64,000 nucleotides of DNA from Cylindrospermum sp. NIES-4074 (GTDB taxonomy: Bacteria; Cyanobacteriota; Cyanobacteriia; Cyanobacteriales; Nostocaceae): positions 6,537,687 through 6,601,686 of the forward strand of contig AP018269.1 of NCBI GenBank assembly GCA_003994795.1. The letters run 5' to 3'. The position numbers were made by a program, and so were the translations under genes. The stretch's first letter is position 1. Each line of letters opens with the position of its first letter. The notes under the pieces were generated by a model that was not told the origin of the DNA, searched no databases, and was given only the letters and a program-made list of their open reading frames with translations. Of this stretch, positions 18,066 to 27,800 are shown one piece after another.

Positions 18066-19550
18066 ATGTTAAAGACCCAGGAAAGACAATCGAATGAACT
18101 CAGGCAAGAAGACAAGAAAGCATCTGAAAAGTGGTGGACTGTATTGGGTGTTGGCATTGGTGTATTCATCTTTGCTTTAGATGTCTACATAGTTAACCTG
18201 GCTTTGCCGATCATGGTTGACTCACTCCATACCAGTTTTGCCACCATTCAATGGATAGTTTTAAGTTATTTGCTAGCGATCGCCATTTTTGTCCTGAGTG
18301 TAGCAAAATTAGGTGATGTATGGAGCAAAAAGCGACTGTACATTATTGGCTTGATAGTGTTCACAGTCAGTTCCCTACTATGTGGACTTGCACCAACAGT
18401 AGAATTTTTAATCGTCTTTCGGGCATTTCAAGGAATAGGTGCAGCATTTTTATCTGGACTGGGAACAGCGATGATTGTTGAGGTATTTCCACCAGAAGAG
18501 CGCGGACTTGGGCTAGGCATCAGGGCCGGGGTTTTTGGACTGGGAATCTCTTCAGGGCCTACGGTAGGAGGGCTGCTAATTGGTTTGGGGGGCTGGCCTT
18601 TAATCTTTTTGCTAAATGTACCAATTGGGATTATTGGCATTTTGATTGTAGCCCGTTTTGTACCATCTTCTATTGTTAGTGGCGCCAAAGAAGGCTTTGA
18701 TATTATTGGTACGCTGATACTAACTATAACATTGACCTGTTTTACACTCGGCATCACCCTATTACAGAGCGGTGGTTCTGGCTCTAATGTAGCGCTGCCA
18801 ATGTTGGTTTTATCTGCCATTAGTTTAGTTGGTTTCTTAGTATTAGAAGCCCAAATTTCCGAGCCAATGCTGGACTTGAAAATATTTCGCTCCCTAGAGT
18901 TTAGCCTGGGCTTAGGGCTGCGGTTTCTAGGGAATTTTGTGATGGCAGGTGTGATATTTATGCTGCCTTTCTTCCTAGAATTAGTTAAGCACTATCCCAC
19001 TGAGCAAGCAGGTTTGTTGCTGGCAGTACCGCCGATTATCATTGTGTTGACTGCTCCCGTTGCCGGGATTCTTTCTGACCGTTTTGGAGCAGCTATTATT
19101 AGCTTAATTGGGTTAGTATTAATGGCAGTTGGTTGCTTTCTCGTCAGCACTTTTGATACTGAATTAACTATACTCAACTATATTGTGGCAATTATTCCCT
19201 ATGGACTGGGGGTGGGGATGTTTCAATCACCCAATAATAGCGCCATTATGGGAGCAGCGCCCAAAGAGCGGTTAGGTATTGCTTCGGGTTTGTTGTCCTT
19301 GTCGCGGATTTTGGGACAAACAGCAGGTGTGCCACTGGTGGGTGCTTTGTTTTCCTTTGTAACCATTGCTAGTGCTAAACTTGCATCAAATGTTGATGTC
19401 ACCAATGCACCTGTTGATGCGCTAGTCTTAGGTACGCAAATTACCTTTCGTGTTGTTACTGCTCTGTTGATTGCTTCGACAATACTTGCAGGTTTCTCGT
19501 GGTTGGTGGAGCAAAAGAAAGTAAATCAGGATTTAAGGATGAAAGGATGA
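18066..19550 (+). CDS. MFS transporter, DHA2 (EmrB/QacA-like, 14 TM) family
   Basis: An inner-membrane proton-coupled exporter of about 494 residues with some 14 hydrophobic helices, starting after a charged N-terminus (QERQSNELRQEDKK). Motif A-like GDVWSKKRL follows TM2, and motif C-like GLGISSGPTVGGLLIG lies in TM5, a hallmark of antiporters. Start set at MLKTQERQ (purine-rich AGAAAAGA upstream); an earlier ATG at 18024 is possible. It follows the hydroxylase gene by about 180 bases on the same strand and could export the product of that pathway, which is inference from position. Confidence 0.88.
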   Translation: MLKTQERQSNELRQEDKKASEKWWTVLGVGIGVFIFALDVYIVNLALPIMVDSLHTSFATIQWIVLSYLLAIAIFVLSVAKLGDVWSKKRLYIIGLIVFTVSSLLCGLAPTVEFLIVFRAFQGIGAAFLSGLGTAMIVEVFPPEERGLGLGIRAGVFGLGISSGPTVGGLLIGLGGWPLIFLLNVPIGIIGILIVARFVPSSIVSGAKEGFDIIGTLILTITLTCFTLGITLLQSGGSGSNVALPMLVLSAISLVGFLVLEAQISEPMLDLKIFRSLEFSLGLGLRFLGNFVMAGVIFMLPFFLELVKHYPTEQAGLLLAVPPIIIVLTAPVAGILSDRFGAAIISLIGLVLMAVGCFLVSTFDTELTILNYIVAIIPYGLGVGMFQSPNNSAIMGAAPKERLGIASGLLSLSRILGQTAGVPLVGALFSFVTIASAKLASNVDVTNAPVDALVLGTQITFRVVTALLIASTILAGFSWLVEQKKVNQDLRMKG

Positions 19551-19742
19551 GCAGGATTAATACTCATCATTCTCCAATATAGTGTTTCTCAACCTAATGA
19601 GGTACTCTAAGAAGTAATTAACCACAGATTAACACAGATAAATGTTCAAATAATCTGCATCTGCTTCAATTAATTCTATATTTTGTAATTTTCAAGCTTC
19701 AATCTTCCTTCTCGCTTGGTTTAGCAATGTTACTTTGATTGG

Positions 19743-20759
19743 TTACAAAACTGACCGACGCAACTCTGGGAAAACTTTGGATACCTTGCTTAAAACATAG
19801 TCGCCATAAGTGCCGCGAAAGTCGTGAATATTGGCATTATCCCAGCGATCGCCTATTTCCTCATTTACCACCCTAGCTAATTCAATCGGCTTGACCTCTA
19901 CATCAAAGTTGGGGTCAAAAAAGAACGGGAAGGAAAGACGATGGCTTCCAGCTTGATTCTGCACACGATGGGGAGTAGATTTATATAACCCTCCTGTCAT
20001 GCGATCGAGCATATCCCCAATGTTGCACACAAAGGAACCAGGGATAGGAGGTGCAGCAATCCAGCGTGACTGGGATTTCACCTGCAATCCACCTAAATTG
20101 TCTTGTTTGAGAATCGTTAAAACACCATAATCTGTATGTTCACCAACGCCCCATCTGGGTGTACCATCAGATGGCGCGGCATCAGGGGGATAGTTGAAGA
20201 TGCGGAACAATGTTAGGGGATCACAAGTGTAACGGTCAGCAAAATAAGACGCTTCCAATCCCAGACTCAGAGCAATACCAGCCATTAGCTTGTGTCCCAA
20301 GTCTGTCATAGCTGCTATGTAGTCCAGCACTGTTTCCCGAAACAAGGGAATAGGAGGAAATAAATTAGCGCCGTGCATTGGTGTGTTAGCCAACACTTGG
20401 GGGTGATCTGCTCCCAACTCTGCACCAAAATAAATACCCTCTTTGAGGTCAGGTTTGCCTGATGTGAGTTCACCCCCCACCGGGAAATACCCCCGCCATG
20501 CTTTACCACCCAAAGCCATGCGAATTTTCAGCTTGGTTTCTAAATCTTGGGCAAAAAACTCTCGGCTCAAATGCTCTAGTCGTTGCTGTAACTCTTCATC
20601 TACACCATGTCCGATGATATAGAAAAACCCACAATCACGGCAGGCCTGACCAATTTGGGATGCTATTATGGAGCGATCGCCATTTCCAGAAACCAGCGCC
20701 TTAATATCAATAATAGGGACTTGCGAAAATCCTCCATCCACAACTTGCAAGCTGGTCAT
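19743..20759 (-). CDS. 2-oxoglutarate/Fe(II)-dependent oxygenase, isopenicillin N synthase-like
   Basis: A 338-residue double-stranded beta-helix oxygenase. The N-terminal DIOX_N part begins QVPIIDI and contains RDCGFFYIIGHGV. The iron triad is H208-x-D210 (GEHTDYG) and H264 (STPHRVQN). R274-x-S276 (HRLSFPFF) would bind the 2OG carboxylate. GGAGAA stands seven bases before the ATG. The family hydroxylates or desaturates small molecules; the substrate is not predictable. It points towards the MFS gene (convergent), and a palindrome-poor 190-base spacer separates them. Confidence 0.88.
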   Translation of the reverse strand: MTSLQVVDGGFSQVPIIDIKALVSGNGDRSIIASQIGQACRDCGFFYIIGHGVDEELQQRLEHLSREFFAQDLETKLKIRMALGGKAWRGYFPVGGELTSGKPDLKEGIYFGAELGADHPQVLANTPMHGANLFPPIPLFRETVLDYIAAMTDLGHKLMAGIALSLGLEASYFADRYTCDPLTLFRIFNYPPDAAPSDGTPRWGVGEHTDYGVLTILKQDNLGGLQVKSQSRWIAAPPIPGSFVCNIGDMLDRMTGGLYKSTPHRVQNQAGSHRLSFPFFFDPNFDVEVKPIELARVVNEEIGDRWDNANIHDFRGTYGDYVLSKVSKVFPELRRSVL

Positions 20760-20900
20760 ACTACGCTTCTCCTCGTTGTGTGTGGTTTATATAGTGTTTA
20801 TATGGACAAGTAGAGACATTGCCTAGAATGCCTCTACAATTGTTAATCCTATTAAATCTTAAATTCGTAGGTTTTGTTAATGCAGTGTACGGCGCATTTA

Positions 20901-20990
20901 TAGCAAAGTGCTGAGTGCTGAGTATAAACCCAGTTACTTCAAGGCTTTGAGGAATCAACACCGTCCTAACCACCGAGAAGGTTGCTATAT
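20901..20990 (+). repeat. About 90-bp dispersed repeat, copy A
   Basis: Contains GTGCTGAGTATAAACC, TTCAAGGCTTTGAGGAATC and CACCGAGAAGGTTGCTATA. A near-identical copy in inverse orientation lies at 48619-48720 upstream of psbA. It is non-coding. Confidence 0.8.
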
Positions 20991-21046
20991 TATGTAAAAT
21001 GTGCAAAATCACACTTTAAAATCGCGCTTATTGACAACTGTTAACC

Positions 21047-21562
21047 CTAGTTAGAAGCGCCAGGAACAGAAGGGTAACGCAGATGAATCCTTAGTAGACG
21101 TAACCAACGCATCCAAGTTTTAGCTGGTTGCTCAAAAAATGTGAAAATATCACCAAAACCCACGTTAGTTTTTTGATGGTGTAGCCAATGTTGCTCAGGA
21201 GTTGTAATGAAGAGAAACTGGCACAAAATCACCACAGGTTTTGGAGTTTGCCAACCCAAGGCAATAACATGTCTCCACCATACGTGAAACTGACCAAGCA
21301 ACAGTCCGGCAATAACACCGATGGGAGAGAAAGACCACAAAACTGCTGCCATCAGCAGATACGGCAAAGCACCCAGAATGCCATCCAAAAGAACTTGGGT
21401 ATTAAGCGTTAAAATAGCGTAGTGGCGAAAGTCCTTCTTCCAGGAGTGGTGCGTTGTCAGATGGAGGCTACCAAACACATGCTCAGGTACATGGTAAATG
21501 AAAGTTGAGAGAAAATCGCCAAAAAACAGTAATAACCAAGCAACAGCGATAGCCTCAAGCAT
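21047..21562 (-). CDS. Small histidine-motif membrane protein (fatty acid hydroxylase-like)
   Basis: A 171-residue protein with about four hydrophobic segments (5-22, 50-72, 75-95, 108-120). Histidines lie in di-iron-like clusters: H24xxxH28, H34xxxHH39, H47, H93xxxxH98 and H125xxHH129. This resembles a compact member of the sterol desaturase/fatty acid hydroxylase superfamily, roughly half the usual length of about 250-320. AAGGAG precedes the ATG by six bases, so the start is firm. A second such enzyme lies 4 kb away at 16922. The substrate is unknown. Confidence 0.72.
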   Translation of the reverse strand: MLEAIAVAWLLLFFGDFLSTFIYHVPEHVFGSLHLTTHHSWKKDFRHYAILTLNTQVLLDGILGALPYLLMAAVLWSFSPIGVIAGLLLGQFHVWWRHVIALGWQTPKPVVILCQFLFITTPEQHWLHHQKTNVGFGDIFTFFEQPAKTWMRWLRLLRIHLRYPSVPGASN

Positions 21563-22028
21563 TTGTACTCCTTAAATTTAGTAAGCAAACTCCACATAAA
21601 AAAGTAGCCAAATTTCATGCCAAACAAAATGGTATAGTTAAGCACTTCGCAATTACTCTCGCATAGACTGGCATTCTCCCCACTGGAGGTCTACACCCAA
21701 GGCATCACTGAAACGAGAAGTTTTTTTCCATGTTATGCACCTATGCTCTACTGAGCTTCTGCTCAGAATTTATGTAAGTAAAGAAGTAGCAGTTTCATCA
21801 ATCTCCGATCCTCATATTGCAGTAAACAACAACTGTCGAGAGCCTACCTTCTGGTTTTTAGCTCTGAGTTGATGGAAATAATACATCTAAAATTCGATGG
21901 GGATACTGTATTTTACCATAGCTACTCCACAATCTTCTTACTAAGGCATACGGCATTAGCAAAGGTTGAGTTAAAACTGGTAAAAATTTAGGTTAAGCTT
22001 TCCCTACGTTTTTGGGAATGCCATACTA

Positions 22029-22054
22029 TAGAGACGTTTCAGGAAACGACTCTA
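22029..22054. repeat. Palindromic repeat, AGAGACGTTTC family, copy 2
   Basis: TAGAGACGTTTC, two bases, then GAAACGACTCTA, with one mismatch in the stem. Confidence 0.75.
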
Positions 22055-22109
22055 CACAGAGTCGAAACGACAGTATGTATTTTATTCAACTGAAAACTGC
22101 TATTGCTCT

Positions 22110-22295
22110 GATTTCAGACAAGGGATTTTTATCAAATCTAGGACTTACGCATTGACAGGAAACACCAAATATGGAGCATTGCTTAAGTCTCTTGTAGGGT
22201 GCGTCAGACCCAATAATTTGGCAATAATGAACAGATTTTTGACATCTGACGCACCCTACAAAGCTGATTTCAGACAAGGGATTTTTATCAAATCT
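22110..22295. repeat. Composite repeat: 30-bp direct repeats enclosing a 17-bp inverted repeat
   Basis: The 30-bp unit starting GATTTCAGACAAGGG occurs at 22110-22139 and again, identically, at 22266-22295. Between them, TTGTAGGGTGCGTCAGA (22192-22208) and its exact complement (22245-22261) form a hairpin with a 36-base loop. It is non-coding and may be a small mobile or replication-generated element. Confidence 0.85.
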
Positions 22296-22504
22296 GATAA
22301 TCTAACGCTACTCTTTTACCATCAGCAGCATTAAATCAACCTATCTTTTTCGTCCAAATCTGCTGTAAATATCTTGGTTTAAAATTGACATCATATCAAC
22401 CCTACCAAAGTGGGAATTTTCTGACTATAATTGTCTGTAATTCCTAAACTAATACAGCAGTTTTGACTTCAATGCACTACATACTCTTCATTCAAACCCA
22501 TCAT

Positions 22505-22532
22505 GTAGAGACGTTGTATACAACATCTCTAC
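22505..22532. repeat. Palindromic repeat, AGAGACGTT family, copy 3
   Basis: GTAGAGACGTTGTA followed by TACAACATCTCTAC, a 14-bp stem with one mismatch and no loop. It lies 80 bases before the queD start. Confidence 0.7.
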
Positions 22533-22611
22533 TGTAGTGTATTTATCTGCAAATTGCTGTCAGGGATGTAGGGGAGAACTCTTTGAGAATTGGCTACGAG
22601 GTGATATCAAA

Positions 22612-23001
22612 ATGCCTAAATGGAAATTACTAACAGAATTCACGTTTGACAGTGCCCATTACATTAAAGATTATAATGGGCCTTGTGGTAGATTACATGG
22701 ACATACTTACACAGTGCGAGTTGAGGCTAAATCATCAAAGTTATATTCCTCAGAATACTGTCCGCACCCAGTTATGGTTGCTGATTTTAGAACCTTACGT
22801 TGGGCTAAAAAAGATGTGACTAAGGGAGGACTTGACCATTGTGTTCTTAACGATGTCTTGCCTGCTGAATATGCAACTACAGCCGAGATGATTGCCAAAT
22901 ATATTTATGACGAAACTAAGAAGCGGTTAACTCCAGATATTCATCTGAAAGTTGCAGTTTCTGAAACTCCTAATTCTTGGGCAGAGTATGAAGATGATTG
23001 A
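22612..23001 (+). CDS. queD: 6-carboxy-5,6,7,8-tetrahydropterin synthase (QueD / PTPS family)
   Basis: A 129-residue T-fold enzyme making 6-carboxytetrahydropterin from dihydroneopterin triphosphate in the queuosine/7-deazaguanine pathway. Start at MPKWKLL (GAGGTG upstream); a longer frame to 22537 is not protein-like. Zinc ligands H16, H29 and H31 (SAHY, RLHGH) and catalytic C25 (PCGRLHGH) are present, as are DHCVLND, TAEMIAKYI and VSETPNSWAEY. A PTPS role in tetrahydrobiopterin synthesis is the alternative, but the Cys-x3-HGH spacing favours QueD. It stands alone. Confidence 0.85.
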   Translation: MPKWKLLTEFTFDSAHYIKDYNGPCGRLHGHTYTVRVEAKSSKLYSSEYCPHPVMVADFRTLRWAKKDVTKGGLDHCVLNDVLPAEYATTAEMIAKYIYDETKKRLTPDIHLKVAVSETPNSWAEYEDD

Positions 23002-23493
23002 TTAATAGATTTTCTGGAAAAATCCTGAGTTCTTGTTTTAAACCACAGATGAACACAGATGTAGACGCAGAGCGGCTTGCCGAAGGCTACACAGATAATT
23101 TGTAATCAATTAGAAGTCAGGATAAAAACTTAACTGATATCTTGCAGCAGTCCCAAAACCGCCTCAGAATGAATTCTGAGGCTAATAGCCAAAGTCGTCT
23201 CAAGACGACTGAGAAAAAGTTTCAGTCCACTTTAGTGGCGTTTGCTTATAAGTAGGTGTGTTGAATTAAATATAAAACCACTGTAGGCAAAAAGCGGTGT
23301 GGATGTTCCTCCCGCTTTATTGCCGTTGTGCTAACGCTGAAAGTAAAGCATCATTTCCATCTTACAGTGCGTTTTCGGTGCGTTACGGAAGCCGTAACAC
23401 ACCCTACTACTTGCGGTCATTTTAGTTAAATAAAATATCAGAAAGTTACCATATCATCAATTTCTTAACATTCAATCCAAAATTCCATGTTCG
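23002..23493. other. Intergenic region with a hairpin cluster
   Basis: Contains a common short genomic repeat near 23041-23095 (AACCACAGATGAACACAGATG-like, also seen in part near 19620) and the triple hairpin at 23162-23238. No gene is supported. Confidence 0.55.
23162..23238. repeat. Cluster of three adjacent hairpins
   Basis: CCTCAGAAT/ATTCTGAGG (9-bp stem, 23162-23181), AGTCGTCT/AGACGACT (8-bp stem, 23193-23210) and CCACT/AGTGG (23227-23238) lie in a row. This looks like a multi-hairpin genomic repeat and not a terminator, as there is no T-run. Confidence 0.75.
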
Positions 23494-24696
23494 TCATTTC
23501 TGAGTTGACAGATTACCGCTGTGGAGACTAGTCTGAATCTGATCAAAAACTCCACCAGTTTTAAAAAATTTCTCTTGGACAACACTCCAACCACCTAAAG
23601 ACTCAACTGTAAACAACTTATTGATGGGAGGATAATTGTGAGAAAACTCCTGAAATACGCTGGGATTGAAAGGTCGAAATCCCACTTTAGCAAATTCTCG
23701 CTGTGCTTCAGGGCTGTAAAGGAACTTCACAAAGGCTTCTGCTATTTGCCGAGTTCCCCGTCGATCAACATACTTATCTACAACTGCAATGGGGTTATCA
23801 ATGGAAATATTGACTTGAGGAATTACAGCAAAGGTATCTTTTGCTAACCCCTCTTGAGAAGCCAATATCAATTCATTTTCATAATTGATCAGCACGTCTC
23901 CCTGCTTGCGTCTGAGAAAAATATCAGTTGCGTCTCGCGCATCCTTAGCTAACAGCTGCACATTTCTATAAACCTTGGTAACAAAGTCTAATGCCTGTTT
24001 TTCTGTTCCCCCTGTTTGGGTAACTGACCCCCAAAAAGCCAGAAAATTCCAACGAGCAATTCCTGAGGTTTTGGGGTCAGCTGTGACTACGGAAACCCCA
24101 GGATTACCCAAATCAGCCCAAGTGCGGATATTTTTGGGGTTGCCGGCACGGGTAACGATCGCACCAATTGTGCTGGTGATGATGCTATGATTTGGTAATT
24201 CTTCCTCCCAACCCGGTTGAATTAACCCAGCTTTTTGAATCAGATTAATGTCTGGTGCCAGTGCTAAGTGTACCACATCAGCGGGGAGTCCATTGACTAC
24301 AGCACGGGCTTGAGTGCTAGAACCGGCAGTGCTGATGCGAAACCTCACTTGTTGGTTATGCTCTTGATGCCACTGCTGCTGAAATAGGGGAATGATGTTT
24401 GCATAAGCTGCACGAGTCACAGCAAAGGATACAAGGTTAAGTTCGACAGGTTTTTGCTTTTGGTTGACTAATTGCGTCTGGTTATTTAAGGATGTAATTG
24501 GTAAACTTGTATCTGTTTTACAAGCAGAGATGACCAAGCTGAAACCAAGGCTAATTGTCAACAGCAAGGCAAAAACTTGATTGGCAGGTCGTTTCCATAA
24601 TTGCATTAACGAATATAGAAGATGTAACATACTTGATACTGAGAGTTTGCTCCTATTTCTCCAAGAGTGCCAGTTCCTCGGTTGACGATTGGACAT
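23494..24696 (-). CDS. sbpA: Sulfate/thiosulfate ABC transporter substrate-binding lipoprotein
   Basis: A periplasmic sulfate-binding protein of about 400 residues. The N-terminus has a charged leader, a hydrophobic stretch and the lipobox LVISAC. The mature part shows sulfate-binding-protein features: LNLVSFAVTR, STAGSSTQARAVVNG, DVVHLALAPDI, ADPKTSGIARWNFLAFWG and FRPFNPSVF. Start taken at the ATG of MSNRQPRN; an internal Met (24630) would give a more compact signal. No cysT/cysW/cysA genes are adjacent. It is divergent from the large hybrid kinase with about 115 bases between them. Confidence 0.87.
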   Translation of the reverse strand: MSNRQPRNWHSWRNRSKLSVSSMLHLLYSLMQLWKRPANQVFALLLTISLGFSLVISACKTDTSLPITSLNNQTQLVNQKQKPVELNLVSFAVTRAAYANIIPLFQQQWHQEHNQQVRFRISTAGSSTQARAVVNGLPADVVHLALAPDINLIQKAGLIQPGWEEELPNHSIITSTIGAIVTRAGNPKNIRTWADLGNPGVSVVTADPKTSGIARWNFLAFWGSVTQTGGTEKQALDFVTKVYRNVQLLAKDARDATDIFLRRKQGDVLINYENELILASQEGLAKDTFAVIPQVNISIDNPIAVVDKYVDRRGTRQIAEAFVKFLYSPEAQREFAKVGFRPFNPSVFQEFSHNYPPINKLFTVESLGGWSVVQEKFFKTGGVFDQIQTSLHSGNLSTQK

Positions 24697-24811
24697 AGAC
24701 AAGAAAACTCCTCAGTTATCACCTGTAATTAATAAGTTATACGGTAACTTGATAGGCTTAGTGTAGTTTATATTTGGATCATGATGGAAATGTTATACCC
24801 CCAGACACCGC

Positions 24812-27800
24812 ATGTCCTTATTCTTAGATAAACTTGTCTTCAAGACAAAGGGATCAATCACCCGTGAAACATTGATCAAGATGGCGGTGCGGATTGCCTT
24901 GGTAATTATTGGGTCTACAGGAATTAGTTATTTACACATAATGTCTACTCTGGAAACCCAGACCCAGAGACAGTTAGAGAAATATATTGTTGAGCGGGGA
25001 CACAGGGAAAGTAGTATCTTTTTGCTGACAAAAGAGAACCATGCGGTAATGGAGCAGGAATTGAAGCGGAGACTGGATGAGTTTGGGGATCGCGATCCGC
25101 AAGCAGAGTTTGAGCGGTTATTTGTGCGATCGCCAGATCAGGTAATCCGTAATCAACCCCAAAGCTTTGACCGCAGCCGTCAGCCCAGTGTTTTCATAGG
25201 CAAAGATATCACCATCACCCCAGAAATTCGCCGTCGTGTCCTGACATTTTATGACTTGGTAACGACCTATGGCCCTGCTTGGCGTAGTCGCTTCCAAAAT
25301 ACTTACATTAACGCCCCAGAAAATCTAGTCGTCATGTATTGGCCCGAAGTGCCTTGGGCAGAAAATGCCACCGCTGACCTTTATATTCCCAAGGAAGAAT
25401 ATTTTTGGATTGCAGACAAACAGCATAATCCAGACCGGGAAACAGTTTGCACCGGACTCTACTACGATAAAGTGGCTAGAGATTGGACTGTTTCCTGTGA
25501 AACACCGATTGATATCAAGGGTCAGCAGATTGCCACTGTGGGACACGATATAGTTTTGAATGAATTGCTCGATCGCACATTGCGCGATCGCCTACCAGGA
25601 ACCTACAACATCATTTTTCGGTCAGACGGGCGCTTAATTGCCCATCCAGATAAAGGGGATGAAATCAAGCAAAAGCATGGAAAACTAGACATTCTCACCT
25701 CTGGAGATGCCCATTTAGTGCGGATTTTTCAGTTGGTGAAAGACTTGAAACCAGGACAGGTGGTGGTAGAAAATACTCAAGATAACGAATATTTAGCGAT
25801 CGCCAAACTGGATGGCCCCAACTGGTACTTTGTCACAGTTTTTCCCAAATCAATTTTGGCGAGTTTAGCCTTTGCGAATGCGGAATTTATTTTCATTTTG
25901 GGCTTAATTTCCTTATTGATTGAGGTGACAGTCCTGTGTTTCGTCTTGCGTCAACAAGTTGCAGCGCCCCTCAATAACTTAATTGTGGCAACCAATCAGA
26001 TTACCGCTGGAGATTTCAACATCCAACTAGATACCAGCAGACAAGATGAACTCGGACAACTGGCACATTCTTTTAACGTAATGGCAGGTGAAGTTTATGC
26101 CCGTGAAGCTAGACTCAAACAGGCACAGTCAGCGCTAGAAGCCACCGATAAACTCAAAGATGAATTTTTAGCGAATACCTCCCACGAACTGCGGACACCG
26201 TTAAATGGCATTATTGGCATTGCCGAATCCCTGGTTGATGGGGCAACCGGCAAACTGCCTCCTACCACAATTTCTAATCTGATGATGATTGCTACCAGTG
26301 GTCGGCGACTAGCGGCACTGGTAAACGATATTCTCGATTTTTCTAAACTCAGACACCAAACAATTGAACTGCAACTCAAACCTGTAGCGCTACGGGAAAT
26401 TGTCGAAGTGGTGCTGACTCTTAATCAACTGTTGATTGGTAAAAAGCATCTACAACTCATAAACGCCATCCCCGACGATTTACCAACCGTGAGTGCCGAT
26501 GAAAATCGTCTCCAGCAGATTTTGTATAACCTCATTGGTAATGCCATTAAGTTTACTGACAGTGGCAGGGTGCAGGTATCTGCAAAGTTAGAGGGAGATG
26601 GAAAGATTGCTGTTACTGTTGCTGATTCTGGCATCGGCATTCCAGAGGATAAACTAGAACGGATTTTTGAGTCCTTTGAGCAGGCAGATGGTTCTACAGC
26701 CAGGATTTATGGTGGTACAGGTTTGGGGTTAGCTATTTCTAAAAAGTTAGTTGAGTTGCATGGTGGGGAAATTCGAGTTAATTCGGCAATAGATGAAGGT
26801 TCGGAGTTTACATTTACTTTGCCAGTCAGCCAGATATCAGATGTCAGTGGTGAAGGTGTTTTGGTGTCGAGCCGGAAATATCAATCTTTAGCATCTCCTG
26901 TTCTTGAATCTTTGCTCTCTGAGGCTGATCTTGCCCAATCTGCAAGCAATAACAATGAATCTATCAAAGAACAATGGGCGATCGCAGATGGACGTGCCTA
27001 CAAAATCTTAATTGTGGATGATGAACCGGTCAACCGTCAGGTTTTAGTCAATCATCTATCTTTATATAACTATGAGATTAGTGAAGCGGCTTCTGGGATT
27101 GAAGCTTTAACTTTGCTGGAAGATGGACTGAAGCCTGATTTGATTTTGCTAGATGTGATGATGCCCCGGATGACCGGCTATGAAGTCACCCGCAAGATTC
27201 GCGAAACCAAGCAAGCAAATGAGTTACCCATTATCTTGTTAACTGCCAGAAACCAAGTTTCTCATTTAGTGGTTGGTTTAGAAGCAGGAGCAAATGATTA
27301 CTTAACTAAGCCTATTGCCAAAGAAGAACTTTTGGCAAGGATTAAAACCCTTTGTTCTCAAGCAGCCATTTTTCGAGAAAATGCCCGTCTTTACCTGGAT
27401 TTGCAAGCATCAGAAGCCAGAGAACGCGATCGCGTTTTGCAAATTGAGCAGTCGTTGCAACAACTCCAGCAAGCCCAACTTCAGCTAGTACAAAGTGAAA
27501 AAATGGCCAGCATTGGTCAACTGGTAGCTGGAGTTGCCCACGAAATTAACAATCCCCTTGGCTTTATTACAGGCAATTTGAGTCATGCTGAGAGATTTAT
27601 CCAAGATTTAATCAGTCTTTTGGCACTTTATCAGCAGCAATATTCCCAGCCAACACCAGAAATTATTGCTCAAATTCAGGCGATCGATCTGCCCTACTTG
27701 TTGGCAGATTTGCCCGATTTAATCAGCTCTCTCAAAACTGGTACAGACCGCATTTGCGAGATTAGTAACTCGTTGCGAATCTTCTCACGAGCAGATACCA

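Larger units (their letters stand above)
21563..22611. other. Repeat-rich intergenic region before queD
   Basis: About 1 kb with two copies of the AGAGACGTT palindrome family (22029, 22505) and the composite repeat at 22110-22295. The first 450 bases contain nothing I recognise. No gene is supported. Confidence 0.6.

Noticed and set aside
22086-22334. Overlapping open frames on both strands
   Set aside because: They are produced by the 30-bp direct repeats and hairpin.
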